DNA from: Kushneria aurantia DSM 21353
GTDB taxonomy: Bacteria > Pseudomonadota > Gammaproteobacteria > Pseudomonadales > Halomonadaceae
Reading direction: 5' to 3'
Assembly: GCF_000382245.1 (NCBI RefSeq)
Contig: NZ_KB907862.1
Coordinates: 186,001 to 250,000, forward strand
Length of the DNA stretch: 64,000 nucleotides
Every line of letters begins with the position of its first letter. The first letter of the stretch is position 1. The notes beneath the pieces are model-generated. The model was not told where the DNA came from and did no database searches. It saw only the letters and a program-made list of their open reading frames with translations. This document shows positions 34,186-43,676 of this stretch, in pieces. A program made the position numbers and the translations under genes.

Positions 34186-35406
34186 ATGACCGACCGCAAC
34201 GCTCACCCACAGCAGACCGCCGAAGCGCCGCGCGGCTGGCGCCTGATGGCCGTGCTGGGGCTGCTGATGGGGTTTGCCTCCATCTCGACCGATCTCTATC
34301 TGCCCGCCATGCCGGCCATGAGTCGTGCGCTGGGGGCGGATAACGGCATGATCGAGCTGACCGTCAGCGGTTATTTGGTCGGCTTCAGCCTTGCGCAACT
34401 GCTGTGGGGGCCGATCAGCGACCGCTTCGGCCGTCGCATGCCGGTCGCCGTCGGTCTGGTGCTGTTCATCGTCGGCTCGGCCGGCTGCGCGCTGGCCGAC
34501 AGCACGCCGACACTGATCATTTGGCGGCTGCTGCAGGCCATCGGCGCCTGCGCCAGCGTAGCGCTGTCGCGGGCCATGGTGCGCGACCTGCATGACGGCG
34601 CGCGCGCTGCACAGATGATGTCGACGCTGATGACCGTGATGGCCATCGCCCCGCTGCTGGGGCCGCTGGTGGGCGGACAGATCGCCGCCATTGCCGGCTG
34701 GCGCGCCATCTTCTGGGTGCTGGTGGCGATCGGCGTACTGGCCCTGCTGGCGCTGATGACGCTGCCCGAAACCCTGCCCCGGGCGCGGCGCAGCGACGAC
34801 GCCCTGCGCCGTGCGCTGCGCCACTACATGATGCTGGTGAGCCAGCCCCGCCTGCTCGGCTACGTGGGCGTGGGGGCCTTTTTCTACGCCGGCATGTTCG
34901 CCTATGTGGCCGGCACGCCGCTGGCCTATATCGACTACTACGGCGTCCCCTCACAGCTCTACGGCCTGCTGTTCGGCGCCGGCGTGGTGGGTATCATGGC
35001 GACCAATATGCTCAACGCCCGGCTGGTCGGGCGCTTCGGTGTCGACCGCCTGCTGCTGGGCGGGGCGTTGAGCACCATGCTGTGGGCACTGATGGCCGCC
35101 ATCAACGCCTACACCGACTGGTTCGGTCTGTGGGGCATTGCCCTGCCGCTGTTTCTGTTCGTGGCGATGGCCGGTTTCATCATCGCCAACGCCATCTCCG
35201 GCGCCCTGCAGGACTTTCCCGATCACGCCGGCGCGGTGTCGGCGCTGGTCGGTGCCACCCAGTATGGCGGCGGCGTACTGGGTTCGGCGCTGGTGGGGCT
35301 ATGGTCGGACGGCACGCCTGCCGCGCTCGGGCTGGTGGTCGCGCTGGGCGCCGCCGGCTGCCTGCTCAGCGCGGTTGCCGTGGTGCGTTCGCGCCGGCCG
35401 GGCTGA
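34186..35406 (+). CDS. Bcr/CflA-family multidrug efflux MFS transporter
   Basis: A 406-residue, 12-helix inner-membrane drug/H+ antiporter. Motif A is WGPISDRFGRRMPV in loop 2-3. The helix-1 segment STDLYLPAMPAM and the motif C-like LLGPLVGGQI are diagnostic of Bcr/CflA exporters. Exports a drug or metabolite using the proton gradient; the substrate cannot be read from sequence. Confidence 0.92.
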   Translation: MTDRNAHPQQTAEAPRGWRLMAVLGLLMGFASISTDLYLPAMPAMSRALGADNGMIELTVSGYLVGFSLAQLLWGPISDRFGRRMPVAVGLVLFIVGSAGCALADSTPTLIIWRLLQAIGACASVALSRAMVRDLHDGARAAQMMSTLMTVMAIAPLLGPLVGGQIAAIAGWRAIFWVLVAIGVLALLALMTLPETLPRARRSDDALRRALRHYMMLVSQPRLLGYVGVGAFFYAGMFAYVAGTPLAYIDYYGVPSQLYGLLFGAGVVGIMATNMLNARLVGRFGVDRLLLGGALSTMLWALMAAINAYTDWFGLWGIALPLFLFVAMAGFIIANAISGALQDFPDHAGAVSALVGATQYGGGVLGSALVGLWSDGTPAALGLVVALGAAGCLLSAVAVVRSRRPG

Positions 35407-35430
35407 GCGCCGCGGCCGGATCGATCGTGT

Positions 35431-37140
35431 TTACTCTGTGACGCCGTGCTCCTGACGGATGACGATACGATCCCGCCCCGCTTCCTTGGCGGCGTAGAGC
35501 ATCTCGTCGGCGCGGGCCATCAGCGTCTGCCACTGCTGATGAGTGTCGGCGCAGACCACGCCGAAACTGACCGAGAAGTGTACCCACTCGCCGTTCCTGG
35601 TCCTGACGGCGGCGGAGCGGATTGCCGACTGCAGGCGGCGCACCGCCTCCATCACTGCCGCCCGGCTCTCGGCCTGCAGCAGCAGAGCGAACTCCTCGCC
35701 GCCGAGGCGGGCAACCGGATCGTTGGCGCGTACGCCGGTCTGCAGAATATGCGCAAGCTTCACCAGCACATCGTCGCCCACCGGATGCCCGTGGGTATCG
35801 TTGATCGCCTTGAAGTGGTCGATATCGAGCATGATCAGGTAGATCACGCCCTCGCCCCGGGCGCTCATCAGTTGTTCGCCGGCACGCTCGAAGGCGCTGC
35901 GGTTGAGCAGCCCGGTGAGGCCGTCGGTGTCGGCCTGGCGCTTCAGATCACGCATGATGCGCGTGCGTTCGTCCAGCCGGGCTTCCAGCAGATCGATAGC
36001 GGCGAACAGCGGATCGAGCGTGGCATCATGCGACACACGTCCGCGTCTGCGCTGGCGGCCGTCGGCGAGGCGGATCACATCCTCACTGGCGCGCAAAAGC
36101 GGCAGCTGCAGGCGGCGATAGACACGCACCAGGGTCAGGGCAGTCAGCGCAATCGCCGCCCCGGCCAGCAGCGTCAACAGCAAAAAGCGAACCAGCGCCT
36201 GACGCTCGAGGTGCCGATAGCGCTGGCGCAGTTGGTCAATAAAGCGCTCACGCCACTCCCCAAGAGGTTGCATGGCGGCCACATAGCGATCGCTGAAGGT
36301 GGTGGCATCAAGGGTTGGCCGGCCTGCCCGGCTGTCGCGGATAACCTCATCGACCAGCGCCAGTCCGCGAACCATGTAGCGCTCCCGGGCCTGCTCGCGC
36401 AGCGCCTCGAGCTCGCCCCCGAACGCTATCCCGGCGGAGGTTTCCAGACCCAGCAGATACCAGTTGGCCTGTAGATAGCCGATCAGGCGGTTGATCTCGT
36501 CCAGCGTACTGTCAGGCAGCGGCACCTGCATGGTCAGCGGCGCGATGACCGCCGAGCCGAGCTGACCGGCGTGGTCGCGCAGCGTGCTCAGCGAGATCGC
36601 AAAACCGACCCGGCCATCCAGCTCGGGGGCCCGGTCGATGATCCGCGAACCGCTTTGCTGTATCCGCATCTTGAGGTGCGTGCTGACGCCGATCATGGCG
36701 TCGATCGCCTGCTGCAGCGCGGCGAAGCTGCGCTGTGCCGGCGGCGTGGCGATCACCGCATCGACGCGCTGGCGTGCCTGCGCGAGTGCTTCTTCGATGG
36801 CGGCGGCATCGAACGACGGCGGCAGTGCGGCCAGTGCCTCGTCGGTCGCGTTGCGGGCCGCGGCAAGTACCTCCTGCGCCGCTGGCTGCTGGTCGCTGCC
36901 GGAGGCCATCGCCACATTGGCCGGGCCACGCTCGGCGCTCAGCATCTGGGCGCTTTTCAGTACCTGATGCAGCTCCTCGATCAGTACCCGGTTGCGCCCG
37001 GCGCGTTCGTACTCGGTATAGAAATGCCAGCACAACCCAATGGCCAGCATCATCGACAGCATCAGGCCGGTTGCCGCACCGCTCAGAAGTCGCAATGCCG
37101 GTCCCGGGTGGCGCAGTCTTTTCAGTGCCGCTTTGCTCAT
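35431..37140 (-). CDS. Membrane diguanylate cyclase (GGDEF)
   Basis: A 569-residue signalling protein. A transmembrane helix near residues 18-40 and another near 325-345 bracket a helical periplasmic sensor of about 280 residues (nitrate-sensor-like by pattern, uncertain). The C-terminal GGDEF domain has DTDGLTGLLNRSAFE and an active-site GGEEF, with a product-inhibition RxxD site (RAND) five residues before it. It should make cyclic di-GMP with feedback inhibition. No EAL domain is present. It converges with the Bcr/CflA gene. Confidence 0.92.
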   Translation of the reverse strand: MSKAALKRLRHPGPALRLLSGAATGLMLSMMLAIGLCWHFYTEYERAGRNRVLIEELHQVLKSAQMLSAERGPANVAMASGSDQQPAAQEVLAAARNATDEALAALPPSFDAAAIEEALAQARQRVDAVIATPPAQRSFAALQQAIDAMIGVSTHLKMRIQQSGSRIIDRAPELDGRVGFAISLSTLRDHAGQLGSAVIAPLTMQVPLPDSTLDEINRLIGYLQANWYLLGLETSAGIAFGGELEALREQARERYMVRGLALVDEVIRDSRAGRPTLDATTFSDRYVAAMQPLGEWRERFIDQLRQRYRHLERQALVRFLLLTLLAGAAIALTALTLVRVYRRLQLPLLRASEDVIRLADGRQRRRGRVSHDATLDPLFAAIDLLEARLDERTRIMRDLKRQADTDGLTGLLNRSAFERAGEQLMSARGEGVIYLIMLDIDHFKAINDTHGHPVGDDVLVKLAHILQTGVRANDPVARLGGEEFALLLQAESRAAVMEAVRRLQSAIRSAAVRTRNGEWVHFSVSFGVVCADTHQQWQTLMARADEMLYAAKEAGRDRIVIRQEHGVTE

Positions 37141-37332
37141 GATGCATGCTCTTTGCCGTATTGCCGTTGCCGATCACGACAGTGACGATCGACAAACCGA
37201 TGCCTGAAATCGTCAGGAGCGTTGCAGCGCTGCACGACTCGAAAGTGGTCCCTGCCGGCATTATGCTGATTCAGGCTGCCATATACTGCCTGCTATCCGA
37301 ACCAGGCCTGTTTGAAACCTCCAGGAGAGATC

Positions 37333-38166
37333 ATGAATATAGCCGAAGACGCTGCGCGCCAGTTGATCGACATCGTACGCCGCGCCGCGCGCGAGGAAAT
37401 ATTGCCGCGCTTTCGTATGCTCGATCCGCAGGCGATCGAGGCCAAGAGCGCTCCTGACGATCTGGTCACCATTGCCGATAAAAACGCTGAAGCGCTGATG
37501 ACCCGCGAGGTGGCAAAGTGCTTTCCGAACGCGACCGTCATCGGCGAGGAGGCGGTCGCCGAGAACGCCTCACTGCTCGATCGCATTCAGGATGCCGAGA
37601 TGGCGGTGATCATCGACCCGGTCGACGGCACCTGGAACTTTGCCCGCAATCTCAATCAATTCGGCGTGATTATGGCCGTGGTCAGCGGCGGCGAGACGGT
37701 TTTCGGCCTGCTCTATGACCCGCTGATGGATGACTGGGTTACCGCCAGCCGCGGTGAAGGCGCCTGGTATGGCCGTGCCGACGGCACTCGGCGCCGGCTG
37801 CAGGTGTCGGATACCACCCGTGTCGCGAAGATGGTCGGCTCCACCTCGCTGCGTCTCTTTCCGCAGGATACCCAGTACGAGCTGGCCGGACTGCTTCCCG
37901 ATTTCGGCCGCATGATGTTCTTTGGCTGCGCCTGCCACGAGTACCGCACCATGGCATTCGGCTTTGTCGACTTCATGCTGACCGCCAAACTGATGCCCTG
38001 GGATCACGCCGCGGGCGTGCTGATCCATCAGGAAGCGGGGGGCTATGCCGCGCTGCTGGATGGTTCACCCTATCGGCCGACTTTGCAACAGGGGCGCATG
38101 ATTGCGGCAAATAGTCGCGAAAGCTGGGAAGTTCTGCGGGAAAAACTCGATTTTCTGGCGCCCTGA
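37333..38166 (+). CDS. Inositol-monophosphatase-family phosphatase
   Basis: A 277-residue metal-dependent sugar-phosphatase-like protein. The three signatures are present: GEEAVAEN (Glu), DPVDGTWNFARN (the DPIDGT motif) and the late WDHAAGVLIHQEAGG. Homologues hydrolyse inositol phosphates, bisphosphorylated sugars or histidinol phosphate; this one is not assigned. AGGAGAG before the ATG at 37333 sets the start. It stands alone. Confidence 0.9.
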   Translation: MNIAEDAARQLIDIVRRAAREEILPRFRMLDPQAIEAKSAPDDLVTIADKNAEALMTREVAKCFPNATVIGEEAVAENASLLDRIQDAEMAVIIDPVDGTWNFARNLNQFGVIMAVVSGGETVFGLLYDPLMDDWVTASRGEGAWYGRADGTRRRLQVSDTTRVAKMVGSTSLRLFPQDTQYELAGLLPDFGRMMFFGCACHEYRTMAFGFVDFMLTAKLMPWDHAAGVLIHQEAGGYAALLDGSPYRPTLQQGRMIAANSRESWEVLREKLDFLAP

Positions 38167-38363
38167 GCGCATGCTCGAAATCCGATAACGGACGCACTGG
38201 GCGATAAGGTATACGCAATGTTACAAATGAATGGGTAATCACTCTCGTCATATCGCCCTTTGTTCGATAAGGTCTTAAGAATACTAAAAGATTGGTTGCC
38301 TGTAGTCGCTCCCGGTGGCGACCGATGACGGATAACCCAACAGCCTATAATGGCAACGAGCCT

Positions 38364-38831
38364 ATGACCTCCGACGCTGGCAAGACTCAGCAGCATGATG
38401 CCAATCCTCTCGAGCTGGAAGAGCAGCTCTGCTTTGCCCTGTATACCTCTCAGCTGGCGATGAGCAAGCTCTACCGGCGTTTGCTGGGCGATCTGGATCT
38501 GACCTACTCCCAGTACCTTGTCATGCTGGTGCTGTGGGAGGAGGACCGGCGTACCGTTTCAGGCATCGGCGAGCGGCTGGCGCTCGACTCCGCCACCCTG
38601 ACACCGCTGCTCAAGCGCCTCGAGGCCGCGGGACTGGTAACGCGCCGCCGTTCCCGGCAGGACGAGCGTCAGGTCGAAGTGGCGCTGACCGATGAAGGCA
38701 GGGTAATGAGCGACCGCGCTCGCAATGTCGCCTTTGCGGCGCGCAGGGCGACCGGCCTGAGCCGCGAGGAGTTTTGTCAGTTGCGTGATAGCCTGCGGTC
38801 TCTCAAGCATCACCTGAACGAGAACGTCTGA
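38364..38831 (+). CDS. ohrR: OhrR-type organic-peroxide-sensing MarR regulator
   Basis: A 155-residue MarR protein closely resembling OhrR. The N-terminal [20 protein letters not shown] carries the sensing cysteine at Cys23, and [14 protein letters not shown] matches OhrR helix 2. The DNA-binding wing is [13 protein letters not shown]. OhrR represses ohr until organic hydroperoxides oxidise the cysteine. No ohr gene is visible adjacent, so the target lies elsewhere. The start at 38364 is preferred; 38325 and 38292 are in frame. A TATAAT lies at 38346-38351. Confidence 0.88.
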   Translation: MTSDAGKTQQHDANPLELEEQLCFALYTSQLAMSKLYRRLLGDLDLTYSQYLVMLVLWEEDRRTVSGIGERLALDSATLTPLLKRLEAAGLVTRRRSRQDERQVEVALTDEGRVMSDRARNVAFAARRATGLSREEFCQLRDSLRSLKHHLNENV

Positions 38832-38837
38832 GCCCGG

Positions 38838-39401
38838 CTAATCCGCCGGCTCTGGAGGGACTGGTTGGCGTACAGGGCCTTCACCTCGCCCCAGTGCGCG
38901 CTGCATCACCACCACGTCCACCCAGCGACCGAATTTGAAACCCACCGCCTGCAGTATGCCGCAGCGCCTGAATCCGAGGCGCTCGTGCAGCGCGATCGAG
39001 CCGGCGTTGTCGCTGTCGCCGACCAGCGCGATCATCTGCTGCCAGGGGCCCGCCGCGCAGCGCTCGAGCAGTGCCGCCAGCAGCGCGCTGCCCACGCCGC
39101 GCCCGCCGGCATCCTGGCGTACATAGACTGAATCCTCGAGGCAGAAACGCCAGCCGGAGCGGCTATGATAGTAACCGGCGTAGGCGTAGCCCACCACCGC
39201 ATCGTCGAACGTTGCCACCAGCCACGGTAGCCCGCTCCCGGTCACCCTGCGCCAGCGGGCGGTCATCTCCGCCACGTCCGGCGGCGTCTCCTCGAAGGAG
39301 CCCAGCCCGCGCTCGACGTGGTGGGCATAGATCGCCTGCACCGCCGCCATATCCTCTTGCGCGGCGGCGCGAATCAGTGGCTTGTCGTGATTGGCGGTCA
39401 T
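38838..39401 (-). CDS. GNAT-family N-acetyltransferase (phosphinothricin acetyltransferase-like)
   Basis: A 187-residue acetyltransferase. The start IRAAAQEDMAAVQAIYAHHV and the SFEETPPD segment follow the Pat/Bar/YwnH subgroup. The acetyl-CoA loop is VRQDAGGRGVGSALLAALLE. It acetylates an amino group of a small molecule, perhaps a phosphinothricin-like or methionine-derivative substrate. The ATG at 39401 has AGGGGAT upstream; the longer frame to 39701 would overlap the LysE gene. It lies 26 bp downstream of that LysE exporter on the same strand, so the pair is probably an operon. Confidence 0.9.
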   Translation of the reverse strand: MTANHDKPLIRAAAQEDMAAVQAIYAHHVERGLGSFEETPPDVAEMTARWRRVTGSGLPWLVATFDDAVVGYAYAGYYHSRSGWRFCLEDSVYVRQDAGGRGVGSALLAALLERCAAGPWQQMIALVGDSDNAGSIALHERLGFRRCGILQAVGFKFGRWVDVVVMQRALGRGEGPVRQPVPPEPAD

Positions 39402-39427
39402 GGTGAAGATCCCCTCGGCCAAAAGCC

Positions 39428-40030
39428 CTATCCTACAATGAAGAGCACGCAGGCGGCGGTCATCGATCCCATGACGACGTTGAAGATGCGCCACGCCCGG
39501 GGCGTCTCCAGAAAGCGGGCGATCACCGTGCCGAAGCCGGCCCACATCGAGATGCAGGGAAAGGCGACCAGTTCGATCAGAAAGGCCAGCATCAGGGCGT
39601 TGAGCAACGGTGACCCCTCGCTGGGCAGAAAGCCCGCCATCAGCGCCAGCCCCATGACCCACACCTTGGGGTTGACGAACTGAAACAGCGCCGCCTGCCA
39701 TAGCGTCAGCGGCTTTGCGTCACCCTGGTGCTCAAGCTGCGGCGGCGGCGCGCTGGCGATTTTCCACGCGAGATAGAGCAGATAGAGGGCGCCTGCCACT
39801 TTCAGAATGTTCTGCACGGCAGGATAGCGCTCGAACAGCACTCCCAGCCCCAGCGCCAGGGCGGTAAACAGCACCAGCCCGCCGAGCAGAATGCCGAAGA
39901 TGTGGGGCAGGGTGCGGCGATAGCCGTAGCGCGCGCCCGAAGCAGTCAGCATAACGTTGTTGGGGCCGGGCGTGCCGGTTGCGGAGATGGCGAAAAGGAT
40001 GACGGACAGCAGCCAGCCGGAAGAGAGCAT
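39428..40030 (-). CDS. LysE-family amino-acid exporter
   Basis: A 200-residue, six-helix inner-membrane protein. The LysE/RhtB signature TGTPGPNNVMLTASG lies at about residues 17-31, and the conserved FQFVNPKVWVMGLALM occurs mid-protein. It should export an amino acid or derivative. It diverges from a MocR-type regulator and precedes an acetyltransferase. Confidence 0.92.
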   Translation of the reverse strand: MLSSGWLLSVILFAISATGTPGPNNVMLTASGARYGYRRTLPHIFGILLGGLVLFTALALGLGVLFERYPAVQNILKVAGALYLLYLAWKIASAPPPQLEHQGDAKPLTLWQAALFQFVNPKVWVMGLALMAGFLPSEGSPLLNALMLAFLIELVAFPCISMWAGFGTVIARFLETPRAWRIFNVVMGSMTAACVLFIVG

Positions 40031-40050
40031 CGGACCTCCTTTGTATGGGT

Positions 40051-40088
40051 TACAATTATTGCTTTGGGAAACAATTTATAGATACAAT
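40051..40088. promoter_or_regulatory. Direct ACAAT repeats in the lysE-like / mocR-like promoter
   Basis: TACAAT occurs at 40051-40056 and 40083-40088 and ACAATT at 40052-40057 and 40071-40076, within an AT-rich divergent promoter. MocR regulators commonly bind direct repeats, so these are candidates for the divergent regulator. Confidence 0.45.
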
Positions 40089-40135
40089 GCAAGAATAAAG
40101 GCACTGAAGAGGGCGTCAATCGCTTTATTGATACC

Positions 40136-41533
40136 ATGACAATCTGGACACCCCGACTCGCCGACAAGGGGCCACGCTACCGGGCGCTGGCCGAGGCGAT
40201 CGAAGCGGCCATCGCCGACGGCGAGCTGGCGGCAGGCACCAGACTGCCGCCACAGCGCCGGCTGGCCGATGCGCTGTCGGTCACGGTGGGCACCGTGACG
40301 CGCGCCTACGCGCTGGTCGAACAGAAGGGGCTGGTCGAGGCGCGGGTGGGCAGTGGCACCTATGTGCGCGAGGCTGCCAGCGAGGCGTCGCCCTTTGTGC
40401 CCTCGGCCGGCTCGTCGCTGGAAGAGGATACAATCGATCTCGCCCTGTCGCTGCCGCCCCCCTCGCCGCGCCGTCAGGCGGCACTGGCGAGCGCACTGGG
40501 CGCTATCGCCGGTGACGGCGCCGCGCTGGACCGTGCCGTTAATTACCCACTGGGTGGCGCGCCGGCGCCGCATCGCAATATTTACGCGCGCTGGCTGGCA
40601 CGGCTGGGGTTGCCCGTCGAGGCCGACGAGCTGTTGATCGATCAGGGCGGGATGAACGGTATCTCGCTGGCGCTGGGCGCGCTGCTGTCGCCCGGCGAGC
40701 GACTGGCCGCCGAGGCGCTGAGCTATCCGGGGCTGATCAGTGCCGCCCGCGAGCGCGATCTGCGTACCGTGGCGCTTCCCTTTGACGATGACGGCATCGA
40801 TGTCGAAACGCTGGCGGCGCGCTTTGACCGCCAGCCGTTTCGCGCCCTCTACCTGATGCCCGATCACCACAACCCCACCACCGCGCGGCTGTGTGAGTCG
40901 CGTCGCGAGGCGCTGGTCGCGCTGGCTCGGCAGCGCGACTTCTGGTTGATCGAGGATGGCGTCATGCTGCTGCCGCAGGAGGAGCGCGGCACGCCGCTCT
41001 ACCGGCTGGCGCCGGAGCGCACCCTGTTTCTCTTCTCGGTGGCGAAGATTCTCGGCGGTGGGCTGCGCGCCGGGGTGATGCGCGCGCCGCCGGCGCTGCA
41101 CGAACGGCTGGCGGCGGTGCAGCGCCACCAGGTATGGGCGCCGCCGGCGCTCACCGCCCTGGCGGTCGATCACTGGCTGGCCAGCGGTGCCGCGGACGAA
41201 CTGCTCGACTGGCAGTTCGAGGAGCTGGCGGCGCGCGAGTCGATCGTGCGGGAGCAACTGGGCGATTTCGATATCCGCCTGCGCCGTGGCGGCTTCTACG
41301 TCTGGCTGACACTGCCCGGCGAAATGCGCGCGGCGCCGCTGATCGAGCACCTGGCGCGCCGCGGCGTACGGGTCACACCGGGCGAGGCGTTCTGCGTCGG
41401 CAGCACCGCCGCGCCCCAGGCGATCCGCCTGTGTTTCAGCGCTGCCGGCTCGCGCGAGCAGTTGGCCCACGCGCTGGAGATCGTGCGCGAGGCGCTGTCG
41501 CGCCCGGCGCCGGCGCTGTGGCAGACGCTTTGA
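40136..41533 (+). CDS. MocR-type regulator (GntR HTH fused to aminotransferase-like domain)
   Basis: A 465-residue protein. Residues about 10-75 form a GntR winged helix (LPPQRRLADALSVTVGTVTRAY). The rest resembles fold-type I aminotransferases, with the PLP-site motif FLFSVAKILGGGLRAGVM carrying the Schiff-base lysine. MocR proteins sense an amine or amino-acid metabolite through PLP and control adjacent genes. It diverges from the LysE-type exporter and acetyltransferase, its likely targets. Confidence 0.92.
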   Translation: MTIWTPRLADKGPRYRALAEAIEAAIADGELAAGTRLPPQRRLADALSVTVGTVTRAYALVEQKGLVEARVGSGTYVREAASEASPFVPSAGSSLEEDTIDLALSLPPPSPRRQAALASALGAIAGDGAALDRAVNYPLGGAPAPHRNIYARWLARLGLPVEADELLIDQGGMNGISLALGALLSPGERLAAEALSYPGLISAARERDLRTVALPFDDDGIDVETLAARFDRQPFRALYLMPDHHNPTTARLCESRREALVALARQRDFWLIEDGVMLLPQEERGTPLYRLAPERTLFLFSVAKILGGGLRAGVMRAPPALHERLAAVQRHQVWAPPALTALAVDHWLASGAADELLDWQFEELAARESIVREQLGDFDIRLRRGGFYVWLTLPGEMRAAPLIEHLARRGVRVTPGEAFCVGSTAAPQAIRLCFSAAGSREQLAHALEIVREALSRPAPALWQTL

Positions 41534-41623
41534 AGGCACGCTCGCCTGTTGGCGCAGCGCCGCCTATGCTGAAAAGTGGAGCGGTGAGGGGTGATTCAAC
41601 GCACCGCCCACTGCGAGGAGACC

Positions 41624-42346
41624 ATGGACTACGAACTCTACTACTGGCCGGGCTTTCCCGGGCGCGGTGAATTTATCCGTCTGGCGCTGGAGGCCGGCGA
41701 CGCCGACTATATCGATATCGGCAACGCCTCTCCGGAAGGCGCCGAGGCGGTCGTTGCCCTGCTGCAGGGCGGGCAGGACGGCCATCCCCACTTTGCCCCG
41801 CCGCTTCTGAAGGCGGGCGGGCTGACCCTCTCCCACGTTGCCAACATCCTCTTCTGGCTCGGCCCGCGCCTCAATCTGGTGCCCGACGATGATGAAAGCC
41901 GCCAGTGGGCCAACGGCCTGCAGCTCACCGTGACCGACTTCACCGCCGAAGTACACGACCTGCACCACCCCCTCGGCCCGAGCCTCTATTACGAAGAGCA
42001 GAAGGCGGAGGCCAGACGCCGCGCCGACGCCTTTATCGACGCCCGGCTGCCGAGGTTTCTGCACTACTTCGAGCAGGCGCTGACGCACAATGCGAAAAAT
42101 GGCGACTACCTGGTGGGCAGGCGGCTCTCCTATGTCGATCTGTCGCTGTTTCACATGGTGCAGGGGCTGCGCTATGCACTGCCCAATGCCATGGCCGCCA
42201 GCGAGGCGAGCGTTCCTCGCGTGATCGCGCTGCACGACAGCGTACGCGAACTGCCGCTGATCGATGAGTACCTGACCTCCGAACGGCGCCTGCCGTTCGG
42301 TGAAACGGGCATTTTCAGACACTATCCGGCGCTGGACATGGCCTGA
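41624..42346 (+). CDS. Glutathione S-transferase family protein
   Basis: A 240-residue protein with a thioredoxin-like N-terminal domain (DYELYYWPGFPGRGEFIRLA) and a helical C-terminal domain. The FPGRGE segment sits where the Tyr/Ser/Cys catalytic residue of GSTs normally lies, and Tyr7 is a candidate. The DYLVGRRLSYVDLSLFHMV segment is the usual N-capping box region. AGGAG upstream of the ATG at 41624 fixes the start. Substrate unknown. Confidence 0.85.
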   Translation: MDYELYYWPGFPGRGEFIRLALEAGDADYIDIGNASPEGAEAVVALLQGGQDGHPHFAPPLLKAGGLTLSHVANILFWLGPRLNLVPDDDESRQWANGLQLTVTDFTAEVHDLHHPLGPSLYYEEQKAEARRRADAFIDARLPRFLHYFEQALTHNAKNGDYLVGRRLSYVDLSLFHMVQGLRYALPNAMAASEASVPRVIALHDSVRELPLIDEYLTSERRLPFGETGIFRHYPALDMA

Positions 42347-42403
42347 TCGCGCGCCGGTATCGCGCAAGAGAGGCGTTTGCGCTGTATTGACCCACGCCAG
42401 GTA

Positions 42404-42422
42404 ACGAATGATAATCGTTTTC
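42404..42422. promoter_or_regulatory. Fur box upstream of the siderophore-binding protein gene
   Basis: ACGAATGATAATCGTTTTC agrees with the 19-bp Fur consensus at 14 of 19 positions, including the central ATGATAATC. It is 30 bases before the start at 42452 and predicts iron repression of the binding protein, and perhaps of the receptor gene behind it. Confidence 0.8.
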
Positions 42423-42451
42423 TTTCGAGAGCGGTTCGGGTGGGCTTTGAC

Positions 42452-43585
42452 ATGCGATGCAAGGGTTATCTGCTGCTGTGGGTGTTATGCGCCACGGCTC
42501 TGTTCCCGCCCTTGCCTGCGGCGGCGGCGACTTTCCCCCTCGAGGTGACCGATCTCGCCGGCCGTGAGGTCACCTTCGACAGGCCGCCGCAGCGTATTTT
42601 CCTCGACAATCCGCGCCATCTGTTCGCGCTGGCGGCGCTGCTCGACGATCCGGTGGCACGACTGAGCGGCTGGCGCGACACGCTCGACGGCTTCGATCAC
42701 GAGGCACAGGCGCGTTTTGATGCCGCCTTCCCCGCTCTCGCTTCCCTGCCCACGCCGGGCAGCGCGTCGGCGCCGCTCGACCCGGAAGCGCTGGTGGCAC
42801 TCGACCCCGACCTGGTGCTGTTCGATCTGGCTCGCCGCGGCGAGCTGGAACAGTCGTCGCTGACAGCGCTGCTGGCGGCGCTGGACATCCCCGTACTCTA
42901 TATCGACTTCCGCGAGCACCCGCTGCGCGATACGCCCCCTTCGCTGCGGCTGCTGGGGCGGGTACTGGATGCCGAGCCGCGCGCCGCGCGTCTTGTCGCG
43001 GCGATCGCCCAGCGCCGGCAGCGTGTCGAACACTGCGCCGCCCGCGCCCCCGAGCGACCGCGGGTGCTGATCGATATTGCACCCGGTCTCAAGGTTGCCT
43101 GCTGTCGCAGCAATTTCGACTCGGGGCTGGCCGACCTGGTGAAGGCGGCCGGCGGTGACAATATCGCGGCCGGGCTGAGTCCCGGGCGGGAGAATCTGCT
43201 CAATCCCGAATATATCCTGTCGCATCCGCCCGACGTGATCGTGGCGACCGCCGCCCAGTGGCCGCGCGGCGGCTCGATTCGCGCCGGCTTTGGCGTCGAC
43301 TCCGCCGTGACGCTGGCCGACATGGCCGCCGTGGTGGCGCGCCGACCGGGATGGGCGGATCTCGAGGCGGTACAGCAGGGACGTTTTCACGCCCTCTGGC
43401 ACGGCCACCACCAGGGGCCTTTCGCCATTGTCGCACTGGAAGCGCTGGCCGGTTGGTTACACCCGCGCCAGTGTGGTGCGCTCGACCCCGAGCGCACCCT
43501 CACCACCCTCTACCGGCAGTTCATGCCGATCGCCGCCGACGGCACCTTCGAGGCCACCCTGCCGGCGGTAGAAGCGCCGCCGTAG
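42452..43585 (+). CDS. Iron-siderophore ABC transporter substrate-binding protein
   Basis: A 377-residue periplasmic binding protein of the FepB/FhuD/BtuF class. A signal peptide (LLWVLCATALFPPLPAAAA) precedes FPLEVTDLAGREVTFDRPPQ, which opens most such proteins. Two lobes joined by a long helix are suggested, with DPDLVLFDLARRGE and HPPDVIVATAAQWP at the lobe strands. It carries a ferric chelate across the periplasm; no ABC permease gene is adjacent. A Fur box lies upstream and a TonB receptor downstream. Confidence 0.85.
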   Translation: MRCKGYLLLWVLCATALFPPLPAAAATFPLEVTDLAGREVTFDRPPQRIFLDNPRHLFALAALLDDPVARLSGWRDTLDGFDHEAQARFDAAFPALASLPTPGSASAPLDPEALVALDPDLVLFDLARRGELEQSSLTALLAALDIPVLYIDFREHPLRDTPPSLRLLGRVLDAEPRAARLVAAIAQRRQRVEHCAARAPERPRVLIDIAPGLKVACCRSNFDSGLADLVKAAGGDNIAAGLSPGRENLLNPEYILSHPPDVIVATAAQWPRGGSIRAGFGVDSAVTLADMAAVVARRPGWADLEAVQQGRFHALWHGHHQGPFAIVALEALAGWLHPRQCGALDPERTLTTLYRQFMPIAADGTFEATLPAVEAPP

Positions 43586-43610
43586 GCGCGGCCCCGGCCC
43601 CTGCAGCGCT

Positions 43611-43625
43611 CGGTACGTCGTACCG
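43611..43625. repeat. 15-bp palindrome CGGTACGTCGTACCG
   Basis: Perfect seven-base arms around one central base, between the binding-protein and receptor genes. It may be an operator or a small hairpin; nothing else supports a role. Confidence 0.4.
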
Positions 43626-43676
43626 TGCTTTTCCTTCCCGGCCATCGCGCCGCGCCAACAACAAGAGGATTGTTCC

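Noticed and set aside
40076-41539. A 487-codon minus-strand frame
   Set aside because: It mirrors the MocR-type gene and is rich in Arg/Gln/Ala as expected for a shadow frame.
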